From NCBI RefSeq assembly GCF_013408245.1, contig NZ_JACBYS010000002.1, forward strand, positions 496,001-560,000: DNA of 64,000 bases, in the 5' to 3' direction. A model generated the notes under the pieces. It saw nothing but the letters and a program-made list of their open reading frames with translations. It did not search any database and was not told the DNA's origin. Positions 7,910-17,254 of the stretch are shown piece after piece; positions within the stretch are counted from its first letter, which is position 1, and each line of letters begins with the position of its first letter. The position numbers and the translations under genes are program-made. This stretch comes from Duganella sp. 1224. GTDB taxonomy: Bacteria; Pseudomonadota; Gammaproteobacteria; Burkholderiales; Burkholderiaceae_D.

Positions 7910-8077
7910 ATGCAAGCAATCACCAACTTCATCCGCAACGAAGACGGTATCACCGCCATCGAATACGCCCTGATGGCCGCCGCCATCGCCGCCGCGATCA
8001 CCGCCGGCCTGGCCATCCTGGGCCCCAAACTGACCGCCTCGCTGACCTACATCTCGGGTCTGATCAAGTCCTCGTAA
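7910..8077 (+). CDS. flp: Flp-family type IVb pilin 3
   Basis: A 55-residue pilin, start ATG at 7910 after AACGAGAGG. The leader MQAITNFIRNEDG differs from flp 1 only at residue 2, and the mature part (ITAIEYALM onward) is identical to flp 1 and flp 2. Processing by the prepilin peptidase is expected between Gly13 and Ile14. A T-run terminator follows at 8116-8146, so it is probably a single-gene transcript from its own double-dyad promoter. Confidence 0.92.
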   Translation: MQAITNFIRNEDGITAIEYALMAAAIAAAITAGLAILGPKLTASLTYISGLIKSS

Positions 8078-8115
8078 TACCCGTCTCCTCGTTGTACAGC
8101 TCCTAGTAGCTTTTC

Positions 8116-8146
8116 ATCCGGAACCGTGCGTTCCGGATTTTTTTTG
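8116..8146 (+). terminator. Rho-independent terminator after flp 3
   Basis: ATCCGGAAC, short loop, GTTCCGGAT followed by T8, about 40 bp downstream of the stop codon. Confidence 0.88.
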
Positions 8147-8161
8147 TCCATATTTAAATCA

Positions 8162-8225
8162 TGACAAATGTCACGCCACAGCATGACGTTTGTCCGATGC
8201 CGAAACTAACGCCGCTGGTTAGACT
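8162..8225 (+). promoter_or_regulatory. flp promoter, copy 4 (double dyad plus -10)
   Basis: TGACAAATGTCA at 8162-8173, 10 bp, TGACGTTTGTC at 8184-8194, 25 bp, TAGACT at 8220-8225. Only the -10 box deviates (TAGACT). It should drive the two-gene flp 4-flp 5 unit. Confidence 0.7.
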
Positions 8226-8262
8226 GGCAACATCGAATTCATCATCCACCTCAGGAGTAGCA

Positions 8263-8409
8263 ATGCGGCAGTTATCCATCCCAAGCGGCCTCGCCCGTTT
8301 CGTCGGCAACGACGACGGCGCTACGCTGCTGGAGTACGCGCTGATTGCCGCCCTGGCGTCCGTGATCATCATCATCGCCGTGCTGGCGGTGCTGGGCTCC
8401 AAGACCTGA
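8263..8409 (+). CDS. flp: Divergent short Flp-like pilin 4
   Basis: A 48-residue protein, start ATG at 8263 after TCAGGAG; an upstream in-frame ATG at 8161 lies in the operator and is not credible. The leader is MRQLSIPSGLARFVGNDDG, longer than in the other copies, and the mature part ATLLEYALIAALAS keeps Gly, the +5 Glu and Tyr. The helix is richer in Val/Ile and the C-terminal tail is short (VLGSKT). It is likely a minor Flp-type pilin rather than a broken copy, since the frame is intact and the cleavage motif is kept. It is followed 71 bp later by flp 5. Confidence 0.85.
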   Translation: MRQLSIPSGLARFVGNDDGATLLEYALIAALASVIIIIAVLAVLGSKT

Positions 8410-8416
8410 GCCCGAC

Positions 8417-8439
8417 CTAAAACCTCGCCCCCGTTTTAG
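8417..8439 (+). promoter_or_regulatory. flp leader inverted repeat, copy 4
   Basis: CTAAAAC-N9-GTTTTAG between flp 4 and flp 5. No double-dyad promoter lies directly before it, which shows the hairpin travels with the 55-residue flp genes and not with the promoter. Confidence 0.65.
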
Positions 8440-8480
8440 TTAAGCGCAGCAACCGACTAACAACTCGAACGAGGTTCGCC

Positions 8481-8648
8481 ATGCACGCATTGCACCAGTT
8501 TCTTCACGACGAGGACGGCGTCACCGCCATCGAATACGCGCTGATGGGCGCCGCCCTCGCGGCCGCCGTCACCGCCGGCGTCATCCTGCTCGGCCCCAAG
8601 CTCGGCGACGCGCTGAGCTACATCGCCAGCTTCCTCAAGACCGCCTGA
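8481..8648 (+). CDS. flp: Flp-family type IVb pilin 5 (diverged)
   Basis: A 55-residue pilin, start ATG at 8481 after AACGAGG. The leader is MHALHQFLHDEDG and the mature part starts VTAIEYALMGAAL. It keeps the Flp motif and length but differs from the three identical copies over the C-terminal half (LGPKLGDALSYIASFLKTA). It probably sits in one transcript with flp 4 from the promoter at 8162-8225, and may serve as an alternative or minor pilin. The prepilin peptidase gene begins 107 bp downstream. Confidence 0.9.
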   Translation: MHALHQFLHDEDGVTAIEYALMGAALAAAVTAGVILLGPKLGDALSYIASFLKTA

Positions 8649-8755
8649 GTGCGCGCGCTCGCCAGCGCGTGTTGCGCGCAAAAAAAATCCCGGAATGGTG
8701 CACGCCGTCCCGGAAATTTTCTATACACTAAGCTGGTCCCCTTCTTCCACAGGGC

Positions 8756-9337
8756 ATGCCGATGACTCTCTTGCCGTTGATCATACTGTGCTGCTTTCTG
8801 GCACTGGCAGTCTGGAACGATTTGCGCACGCGCCGCATCCCCAACGCGCTGGTGTTCGGCGGCGCCGTGCTCGGCCTGCTGTTCAACGCCGCGCTGCCGG
8901 CCGGCGCCGGCCTGTTTATCGCGCCGTTCGGCGGCATCGGCCTGCTGAAGGCGCTGGCCGGCCTGGCCGTGGGCCTGTGCCTGCTGCTGCCGATGTACGC
9001 CATGCGCGCGCTGGGTGCCGGCGACGTCAAGCTGATGGCGATGATCGGCGCCTTCGTCGGCCCCGGCGCGGTGGCCGGCATCACGCTGCTGACCTTGCTG
9101 GCGGGCGGCGTGCTGGCGCTGGTGGTGGCCGGCTTTAACGGCCGCCTCAAGCCGATGGTCTACAACACCTGGCAACTGGTCAAATACAGCATGCTGCGCT
9201 CGCTCGCGGGCGAGGTGCCGAAGATGGACGCGCCGGCCACGCCGAGCGGCCGCCTGCCGTACGCGGTGGCCATCGCCGCCGGCGCCGCGCCCTATCTGCT
9301 GGTGGGCGCCACCTCCGGCCGCAGCCTGTTCTTCTAA
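8756..9337 (+). CDS. cpaA: Prepilin peptidase (A24 family, TadV/CpaA)
   Basis: A 193-residue polytopic membrane protein. Two aspartates expected for type IV prepilin peptidases are visible: Asp22 in WNDLRTRRIPN and the Asp in GAGDVKLMA near residue 90. It has about five or six hydrophobic segments and lacks the N-terminal methylase domain of PilD, as usual for Tad-type enzymes. By family it cleaves the Gly|x leader of Flp and TadE-like prepilins, several of which are encoded here. The ATG at 8756 follows ACAGGG; the ATG at 8762 is an alternative. It opens the main rightward assembly operon. Confidence 0.9.
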   Translation: MPMTLLPLIILCCFLALAVWNDLRTRRIPNALVFGGAVLGLLFNAALPAGAGLFIAPFGGIGLLKALAGLAVGLCLLLPMYAMRALGAGDVKLMAMIGAFVGPGAVAGITLLTLLAGGVLALVVAGFNGRLKPMVYNTWQLVKYSMLRSLAGEVPKMDAPATPSGRLPYAVAIAAGAAPYLLVGATSGRSLFF

Positions 9338-9344
9338 GGGAACC

Positions 9345-10742
9345 ATGCTCACTCAGCAGACGAACGCGTCCCCCGCCCCAGCCGCTATGCGCGCCCCGCG
9401 CACCACGGACGAAACCGGCTTGCCGTTTCTGTTCCTGGTCGAGCTGCTGTCCAAGGTGCTGTTCCAGCGCGGACAGGTCCGTTTGCCTGAACTGGCTAGC
9501 CATCTGAAACTGAGTGTCAGCGTCATCACGCCGCTGGTGACGCATTTACGCAACGAAAAATTGTGCGAGGTCACGCGCAGCGGCAGCAGCGGCACCGACG
9601 CCGACCTGACCTATCATCTGACCGACGCCGGCATGCAGCGCGCGGTCGCCGCCATCCACCGCAACGCCTACGCCGGCCCGGCGCCGGTGCCGCTGGCCGC
9701 CTACGTGGCGCAGATGGCGGTGCAAAGCGTACGCCACTTGCATGTCACCCGCGACGCCGTGCGCACCGCCTTCCACGACGTGGTGGCCAGCGCGCAGGTG
9801 CTGGACCAGCTGGGCGCGGCGATGAATTCGGGCCGCGCGATGTTCATCTACGGCCTGGCCGGCAGCGGCAAGACCTTCCTTGCCGAACGGCTGTGCCATC
9901 TGCTGCACGGCGCCATTGCCGTGCCCTACGCCATCATGATCGACAACGAGGTGGTGCCGTTCTACGATCCGGTGCAGCACCAGCCGGCCGCCGCCGCCGC
10001 GCCGGCCGACGATGGCGGCGACCTGCTGCGCACGCTGGACGCGCGCTGGGTGCGCGGCCTGCAACGCCCCACCGCGCTCAGCGGCGGCGAACTGACGCTG
10101 GAAATGCTGGACCTGCGCTTCGATCCCAACACGCGGCTGTACCAGGCGCCGCCGCATCTGAAAGCCAACAACGGCATCTTCATCATCGACGACCTCGGCC
10201 GCCAGCGCTGCTCGCCGCTGGAACTGATGAACCGCTGGATCGTGCCGATGGACCGTGGCGTCGATTATCTTTCCTTGCACACCGGCCTGGTTTTCCAGGT
10301 GCCTTTCGATGTGGTCGTGGTATTCTCGTCGAACTTCCTGCCGGAGCGCCTGTCCGATGGCGCCTTCCTGCGCCGGCTGGGATACAAGATCGAAGTACCG
10401 CCGCAGACGCCGGCCGAATACCAGCAACTGTTCCGCCAGGCCTGCGCGCAGTACGGCATCGCATTCGACGCCGCAGCGTTCGACTACCTGCTGAGCGGCT
10501 TGCATGCCAGGGATGAGACGCCGCTGCTGGCCTGCTATCCGCGCGACCTGATCCGCCAGGTACGCGACCTGGCCCGCTACGAAGACACGCCGCCCGTCTT
10601 GAACCAGCGCGCGCTGGACTGGGCCTGGCACAACTACTTTGCCGGCGCCGGCGCCCGCCGCGTGGCCGCCGAACAGCAGAAGAAAGACCGCGAACGCCGC
10701 GAACAACAACCGACTCCGCATAACCTGGGAAGGCTGGGATGA
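9345..10742 (+). CDS. AAA+ ATPase with N-terminal helix-turn-helix-like region in the Tad operon
   Basis: A 465-residue soluble protein. Residues ~25-100 look like a winged-helix segment (KLSVSVITPLVTHLRNEKLCEVTRSG, split here as helix and wing). Walker A is GLAGSGKT at 170-177, and Walker B is FIIDDLG near 279-285. The domain resembles DnaC/IstB or MoxR-like AAA+ ATPases, not the secretion ATPase CpaF, which is encoded separately at 14918. It begins 7 bp after cpaA and overlaps cpaB as ATGA, so it is a true operon member. Its job in pilus biogenesis is unknown; regulation or assembly chaperoning are possibilities. Confidence 0.75.
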   Translation: MLTQQTNASPAPAAMRAPRTTDETGLPFLFLVELLSKVLFQRGQVRLPELASHLKLSVSVITPLVTHLRNEKLCEVTRSGSSGTDADLTYHLTDAGMQRAVAAIHRNAYAGPAPVPLAAYVAQMAVQSVRHLHVTRDAVRTAFHDVVASAQVLDQLGAAMNSGRAMFIYGLAGSGKTFLAERLCHLLHGAIAVPYAIMIDNEVVPFYDPVQHQPAAAAAPADDGGDLLRTLDARWVRGLQRPTALSGGELTLEMLDLRFDPNTRLYQAPPHLKANNGIFIIDDLGRQRCSPLELMNRWIVPMDRGVDYLSLHTGLVFQVPFDVVVVFSSNFLPERLSDGAFLRRLGYKIEVPPQTPAEYQQLFRQACAQYGIAFDAAAFDYLLSGLHARDETPLLACYPRDLIRQVRDLARYEDTPPVLNQRALDWAWHNYFAGAGARRVAAEQQKKDRERREQQPTPHNLGRLG

Positions 10743-11620
10743 GAAACACACGTGCTCTGACGATGATAGGGGTGGCGCTGTTCCTGGCGCTGGCGGCCGT
10801 GGTGGTGGCGGCGCAGTGGATCGCCGGCCAGTCGGCCGCCAACAGCAACAAGGTGGCGGTGGCCCTGCTCGACATCAGCATGGGCGCGCGCATCACGCCG
10901 GAACTGGTGCACATGGTCGACTGGCCGGCCAGCTCGGTGCCGCCGGGCGCGGCCACCGATGCCAAGGCGCTGGAGGGCCGCATCACGCGCGCCAACATCC
11001 AGCGCGGCGAGCCGATCACCGAGGCCAAGCTGGCGCCGGCCGGGACCCAGGGCGGGCTGTCGACGGTGGTGGCCGAGGGCAAGCGGGCAATGACGGTACG
11101 CGTCAACGACGTGGTTGGCGTGGCCGGCTTCGCGCTGCCGGGCAACTATGTCGACATCCTGGTCAACACGCAGAGCGACGCCAACGGCGACCACCTGGTG
11201 CGCGAGCAGGCCATCTCGAAGATCGTGCTGGAGCGCATCCTGGTGCTGGCCATCGCGCAGGAGTCCAGCCGCGACGATACCAAGCCGAAAGTGGTCAATG
11301 CGGTCACGCTGGAGCTGACGCCGGACCAGGTGGAGAAGCTGGACCTGGCGCGCAGCGTCGGCACCCTGTCGCTGGTGCTGCGCAACCAGGTCGACCCCAA
11401 TACCGCCAACACCGAGGGCGCCACCAAGAGCAGCTTGCTGGGCGAGGCGGCCAGCGCCAACGTGCCGCTGCCGCGCGCGGCTACCAGCCTGCCGACGCCC
11501 GCACCTGCACCGGCCGCCGTGGCTACCGCACCGGCCGCGCCACGGCCGCCGCGTGCCGAACGCGACACCGACAAGGTGGAAGTCATCAAGGGTCTGGAAC
11601 GTAGTTCACAACAATTTTAA
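10739..11620 (+). CDS. cpaB: Flp pilus assembly protein CpaB/RcpC
   Basis: A 293-residue protein with one N-terminal transmembrane helix (residues ~8-30). A SAF-like domain follows (VAVALLDISMGARI ... RGEPITEAKLAP), then a RcpC/CpaB region with MTVRVNDVVGVAGFALPGNY and VDILVNT. The C-terminal tail is Pro/Ala-rich and probably disordered. CpaB proteins are periplasmic, anchored in the inner membrane, and support secretin assembly. Start and stop overlap the neighbours closely: ATGA with the AAA+ gene upstream and 18 bp before the secretin. Confidence 0.9.
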   Translation: MRNTRALTMIGVALFLALAAVVVAAQWIAGQSAANSNKVAVALLDISMGARITPELVHMVDWPASSVPPGAATDAKALEGRITRANIQRGEPITEAKLAPAGTQGGLSTVVAEGKRAMTVRVNDVVGVAGFALPGNYVDILVNTQSDANGDHLVREQAISKIVLERILVLAIAQESSRDDTKPKVVNAVTLELTPDQVEKLDLARSVGTLSLVLRNQVDPNTANTEGATKSSLLGEAASANVPLPRAATSLPTPAPAPAAVATAPAAPRPPRAERDTDKVEVIKGLERSSQQF

Positions 11621-11638
11621 GCACCGGGAGATCGCGAC

Positions 11639-13456
11639 TTGAGCAACGTATCCTCTGCGCCATTCCACGCCGCGCCGCTGGGCGCCGCCGCCCTCGCCGT
11701 CCTGCTGAGCGCTGCGCCGCCGGCTGTCCTCGCCGCCACGGCCGACAAGCACGCTGCGCCGGCCACCGCTTCCAGGGCCACCGCCGGCATGGGGGCGGCT
11801 ACTGGCGGGGCGGCTACCGGCGGGCCTGCCACGGCGACTACCGCCGCCGCGCCGCGCAACGCCGCCAGCGGCACGGCAGCAGCGCCGGGCGTGGAGCTGG
11901 CCAAGGAGGTGACGCTCTCGACCGGCAAATCGACGCTGCTGCGCCTGCCCTTCCCGGCCGCGCGGGTGGCGGTCGGCGACGCCAAGATCGCCGACGTCAT
12001 CCTGCTCAATCCGAGCGAAATCTACATGCTGGGCAAGACCACCGGCTCCACCAACCTGATCGTGTGGAACCGCGCCAACCAGGCCAGCGCCATCGACATC
12101 ACCGTCGGCCTGGACATCGCCGGCCTGCGCCAGCAGTTCACCGACCTGTTCCCGGGCGAGCGCGACATCCGCGTCACCGTCTCCGGCAATTCGCTGATCC
12201 TGTCCGGCACGGTCAGCGACGCGGTGCGCGCAGCGCAGATCGTCGCCGTGGCCAGCGCCTACCTGACGCGCAACAACCGCGCCGGCAACCAGGGCGGCGC
12301 CGCCACGCCGGAAGCGGCCGCGCAGGCGGCACAGGCGGCCGGTGGCGGCGGCGCCCCCAGCGCCGCCTCGGGCGCGGCGGCCGGCGCCGCCTTCCAGGCC
12401 GCGATGGATCCGATGTCCGGCCTGTCCGGCGCCGGCGGCAACAGCAGCGGCCGCGTGGTCAACATGCTCTCGGTGGCGGCGCCGCAGCAGGTCATGCTGG
12501 AAGTGAAAATCGCCGAGGTGTCGAAGACGCTGGTGGACCAGCTGGGCGCCAGCGTCGGCCTGAACGGCTCGCGCGGCAGCTGGACCTACACCATGCTGTC
12601 CAATCTGCTCAGCGGCAATCCGAGCAAGATCGACGCCTTCAACAACAAGAACGGCAAGTTTGTCACGCTGGACGCGCAGCGCAACGATGGCCTGGTCAAG
12701 GTGCTGGCCGAGCCGACCGTGATGGCCATCAGCGGCCAGGAGGCCAGCTTCCTGGCCGGCGGCAAGATCTTCATCCCGGTGGCGCAGAACACCACCGGCG
12801 GCACCAACCAGGTGACGCTGGAGGAAAAGGAATACGGCATCGCCGTGCGCTTCACGCCGACCGTGCTCGATGGCGGCCGCATCAACCTGCGGGTCACGCC
12901 CGAGGTGTCCGAGCTGAACCGGGAAGGCATCGGCATCAGCGCCACCGGCACCACCGCCACCGCCGTGCTGCCGTCGTTCACCACGCGGCGCGCCAGCACC
13001 ACGGTGCAGCTGTTCGACGGCCAGAGCTTCGCCATTGGCGGGCTGATCAAGAACAACGTGACCAGCAGCATCAAGGCGTTTCCGGGCCTGGGCGAGATCC
13101 CGATCCTCGGCGCGCTGTTCCGCAGCAGCGATTTCCAGAACGACCGCACCGAGCTGGTGTTCATCGTCACGCCGCACCTGGCGCAGCCGCTGCCGCCCAA
13201 TCCGAAACTGCCGACCGACGAGTACATCCAGCCCAGCCGCGCCGACTTCTTCCTGAACGGCAAGCTGGAAGGCCGCCCGCCGGCCGCGCCTGCGGAGGCC
13301 GACGCCCTGCCCCGCGCCACGCCCGCAACACCCGCCACACCTGTGACGACTTCCACGCCACCGGGCGCCGCCCAGACGCCGCCGGCCGCCGGCATGCCCG
13401 GCCCGGCGCCAGCGGCCCCGCGCGCGCCGTCCGCCATCCCCGGCGAAGTCAACTAG
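11639..13456 (+). CDS. cpaC: Type II/III-like secretin CpaC/RcpA of the Tad pilus
   Basis: A 605-residue outer-membrane secretin with a TTG start at 11639 preceded by CCGGGAG. It has a signal peptide, an Ala/Gly/Thr-rich segment (~35-80), a pilus-assembly N-terminal domain (ELAKEVTLSTGKSTLLRLP; VGDAKIADVILLNPSEIYM), a BON-like domain (DLFPGERDIRVTVSGN), then the secretin core from about residue 275 (QQVMLEVKIAEVSKTL) to the strand PFLGEIP-like motif GLGEIPILGALFRS. The last ~60 residues are Pro/Ala-rich. The family forms the outer-membrane pore for the Flp fibre. A Gly/Ala-rich insert (~220-260) within the core region is longer than I would expect. Confidence 0.92.
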   Translation: MSNVSSAPFHAAPLGAAALAVLLSAAPPAVLAATADKHAAPATASRATAGMGAATGGAATGGPATATTAAAPRNAASGTAAAPGVELAKEVTLSTGKSTLLRLPFPAARVAVGDAKIADVILLNPSEIYMLGKTTGSTNLIVWNRANQASAIDITVGLDIAGLRQQFTDLFPGERDIRVTVSGNSLILSGTVSDAVRAAQIVAVASAYLTRNNRAGNQGGAATPEAAAQAAQAAGGGGAPSAASGAAAGAAFQAAMDPMSGLSGAGGNSSGRVVNMLSVAAPQQVMLEVKIAEVSKTLVDQLGASVGLNGSRGSWTYTMLSNLLSGNPSKIDAFNNKNGKFVTLDAQRNDGLVKVLAEPTVMAISGQEASFLAGGKIFIPVAQNTTGGTNQVTLEEKEYGIAVRFTPTVLDGGRINLRVTPEVSELNREGIGISATGTTATAVLPSFTTRRASTTVQLFDGQSFAIGGLIKNNVTSSIKAFPGLGEIPILGALFRSSDFQNDRTELVFIVTPHLAQPLPPNPKLPTDEYIQPSRADFFLNGKLEGRPPAAPAEADALPRATPATPATPVTTSTPPGAAQTPPAAGMPGPAPAAPRAPSAIPGEVN

Positions 13457-13466
13457 GAGAGCCGCC

Positions 13467-13727
13467 ATGCGCACACCCATCATCCTGCTGGCCCTGCTGA
13501 CGCTGAGCGCCTGCGCCACCTCGCCGCACTACGACCAGTACTTCGGCAGCAGCGTGCGCCTGGCCCAGGCGCAGCAGACGCTGAATCCCAACGCCGCCGG
13601 TCAGCGCCGCACCGCCAACGGCATGGACGGCGCGGCGGCGGTGGCGGCCTACCAGAACTACCAGCAGTCGTTCACCACCAAGGAAGACCAGAGCGGCGCC
13701 TTGAGCATCGGCGTCAGCAAACGCTAA
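13467..13727 (+). CDS. Small lipoprotein of the Tad operon
   Basis: An 86-residue protein with a clear lipoprotein signal: MRTPIILLALLTLSAC, lipobox LSAC with Cys16. The mature part is polar and Gln-rich with HYDQYFGSSVRLAQAQQTL. Small lipoproteins of this kind sit between cpaC and cpaE in many betaproteobacterial Tad loci and could be secretin pilotins or RcpB/CpaD-like partners. That role is inferred only from position. The gene lies 10 bp after cpaC and 12 bp before cpaE. Confidence 0.75.
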   Translation: MRTPIILLALLTLSACATSPHYDQYFGSSVRLAQAQQTLNPNAAGQRRTANGMDGAAAVAAYQNYQQSFTTKEDQSGALSIGVSKR

Positions 13728-13739
13728 GGAGCGGCACAC

Positions 13740-14906
13740 TTGAAAATCACCGTCATCTCCCGCGACGAACGCCACCTGGCCGACCTGATGCGCCTGCTGC
13801 GCGCGCGCTCGCCCTCCGACGAAATCGACCAACTGGTCGGCGGCGTCGGCCGCACCGCCGCGCTCAACGACGACCAGTTGCCGGACGTGCTGATCATCGA
13901 CCGCCCGCACACCGACGACGACGACCTCGACCAGCTGGAACGCTTCTCGGCCCAGCACCCCAACATCGCCTGCGTGGCACTGTGCATCGACCAGGACCCG
14001 CAATTCCTGCTGCGGGCCATGCGCGCCGGCGTGCGCGAGGTACTGCCGTCGCCGGTGACCAGCAGCGCGCTGTACCCGGCGCTGGAACGCATCGGCGAAA
14101 AACTCGAACGGCGCGGCCAGACCAGCGGCAAGGTGCTGGCCTTCATCTCGTGCAAGGGCGGCAGCGGCGCCACCTTCCTCGCCACCAACCTCGGCTACGC
14201 GCTGGCCGCCAGCGGCAAGCAGAAAGTCGCGCTGATCGATATCAACCTGCAGTTCGGCGACGCCTCGCTGTTCGTCTCCGACCACAAGCCGCTGGCTACG
14301 CTCAGCGACGTGGCGCAGCAGATCCACCGCCTCGATCCGTCGTTCCTGGCCTCGTCCATGCTCAGCATCACGCCCAACTACGGCGTGCTGGCGGCGCCGT
14401 CCGACCCGGCCCACGCCAACGACGTCAAGCCCGACCACGTCGACGCCATCCTCAAGCTGGCGCGCCGCCAGTACGACTTTGTGCTGCTGGACGTCGGCCG
14501 CAGCCTGGACGCGGTCAGCATCCGCGCGCTCGACCATGCCGACCTGATCTTCCCGATCTTGCAGACCACGCTGCCCTACATCCGCGACAGCAAGCGCCTG
14601 CTCAACGTGTTCCGCTCGCTGGAATACGGCAAGGAGAAGATCCAACTGATCGTCAACCGCCACGACAAGAACAGCGAGATCCGCCTGAAGGACCTGGAGA
14701 GCGCCTTCGACGCCGAAATCGCCTTCACCATCCCCAACAACTACGACTCGGCCGCCGCCTCGGTCAACCAGGGCGTGCCGGTGCTGCAACTGGAACCGAA
14801 CGCGCCGATCAGCCAGTCGCTGGCCGAACTGGCGCGCAAGCTCAGCGGCGAAGCGGCGCCGGTGCAGCAAGGCGGCTGGCTGGCCCGGCTGCGGGCACGT
14901 AAATAA
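13740..14906 (+). CDS. cpaE: Pilus assembly ATPase-like protein CpaE/TadZ
   Basis: A 388-residue protein with a TTG start at 13740 after AAGGAGCGG. An N-terminal receiver-like domain (~1-120; [13 protein letters not shown]) precedes a MinD/ParA-type domain with the deviant P-loop [13 protein letters not shown] (Ala where a canonical loop has Lys), followed by [12 protein letters not shown] and LLDVGRSL. Degenerate Walker A motifs are typical of TadZ/CpaE, which positions the Tad machine at the pole. The gene is in the middle of the operon between the lipoprotein and cpaF. Confidence 0.9.
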   Translation: MKITVISRDERHLADLMRLLRARSPSDEIDQLVGGVGRTAALNDDQLPDVLIIDRPHTDDDDLDQLERFSAQHPNIACVALCIDQDPQFLLRAMRAGVREVLPSPVTSSALYPALERIGEKLERRGQTSGKVLAFISCKGGSGATFLATNLGYALAASGKQKVALIDINLQFGDASLFVSDHKPLATLSDVAQQIHRLDPSFLASSMLSITPNYGVLAAPSDPAHANDVKPDHVDAILKLARRQYDFVLLDVGRSLDAVSIRALDHADLIFPILQTTLPYIRDSKRLLNVFRSLEYGKEKIQLIVNRHDKNSEIRLKDLESAFDAEIAFTIPNNYDSAAASVNQGVPVLQLEPNAPISQSLAELARKLSGEAAPVQQGGWLARLRARK

Positions 14907-14917
14907 AGGAACGCACC

Positions 14918-16267
<1,350 letters not shown>

Positions 16268-16269
16268 TC

Positions 16270-17244
16270 ATGGACCTGCGGCTGCTGCTGTTCATCGTGC
16301 TGATCTTCGCCGCCGTGGCGCTGGCGGTGTGGGGCGCCTACACCGGCTGGAACAACGCCCGCGGGCCCGAGGCCGAACGCATCGCGCGCCGGCTGCGCAA
16401 CGCCATCGGCGACAGCGGCAGCGAGCTGGCGGTGTCGATCACCAAGGAGCGCACGCTGGCGCAGGACCCGTCGATGCAGCAATTCATCGCCGCCCTGCCG
16501 GGCATCCAGAAACTCGACCGGCTGCTGTTGCAGACCGGGCGCAAGATGAACGCCGCGCAGCTGGTGGCGCTGATGGGCGGCTGCTTCCTGCTCGGTTTTA
16601 TCATCGCCAGCGCGCTGGCGCTGCCGTGGTTCGGCCGGCTGATGATTGGCGCGCTGGCGGCCGCGCTGCCGGTGCTGGAAGCCATGCGCGCCAAGCGCAA
16701 GCGCATCCTGCGCATCGAGACGCTGCTGCCGGACGCGCTGGACATGATGGGCCGCGCCATGCGCGCCGGCCACGCCTTCCCCACCGCCTTGAAAATGGTC
16801 GGCGAGGAAATCCCCGATCCGCTGGGCGCCGAATTCCGCATCGTCTTCGATGAAGTCAATTTCGGCGTGTCGATGCCGGACGCGCTGATGAACCTGGCGC
16901 TGCGCGTGCCCAGCACCGACCTGCGCTACTTCGTCATCGCCGTGCTGATCCAGCGCGAGACCGGCGGCAACCTGACCGACCTGCTGGCCTCGATCAGCGC
17001 CATCATCCGCGACCGCCTCAAGCTGCTCGGCCAAGTCAAGGTGATGTCGGCCGAGGGCCGCATGTCGGCCTGGGTGCTGGGGCTGATGCCGTTCGCCGTC
17101 GGCGGGCTGGTGTCGGTGGTCAATCCGGGCTCGCTGCAGATCCTGTTCACCGATCCCGGCGGGCGCAAGATGCTGGGCGTGGCGGCGCTGCTGATGGTGA
17201 TCGGCATGCTGGCCATCCGCAAGATCACCACCATCCGCATCTGA
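16270..17244 (+). CDS. tadB: Tad pilus inner-membrane platform protein TadB
   Basis: A 324-residue membrane protein with an N-terminal helix ([17 protein letters not shown]), a helix pair near 100-135 and two C-terminal helices. The T2SSF (GspF) domain covers about 155-290 with [20 protein letters not shown] and [16 protein letters not shown]. TadB and TadC form the inner-membrane platform on which CpaF acts. It is followed by tadC after 10 bp. Confidence 0.93.
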   Translation: MDLRLLLFIVLIFAAVALAVWGAYTGWNNARGPEAERIARRLRNAIGDSGSELAVSITKERTLAQDPSMQQFIAALPGIQKLDRLLLQTGRKMNAAQLVALMGGCFLLGFIIASALALPWFGRLMIGALAAALPVLEAMRAKRKRILRIETLLPDALDMMGRAMRAGHAFPTALKMVGEEIPDPLGAEFRIVFDEVNFGVSMPDALMNLALRVPSTDLRYFVIAVLIQRETGGNLTDLLASISAIIRDRLKLLGQVKVMSAEGRMSAWVLGLMPFAVGGLVSVVNPGSLQILFTDPGGRKMLGVAALLMVIGMLAIRKITTIRI

Positions 17245-17254
17245 GGGGCTGGCC

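Noticed and set aside
8161..8262. Upstream ATG extension of flp 4
   Set aside because: This ATG lies in the operator dyad, has no ribosome-binding site, and would precede the -10 box.
8649..8755. Terminator before cpaA
   Set aside because: TCCCGGA occurs twice in direct orientation near an A-run, but the copies are not inverted and cannot form a stem.
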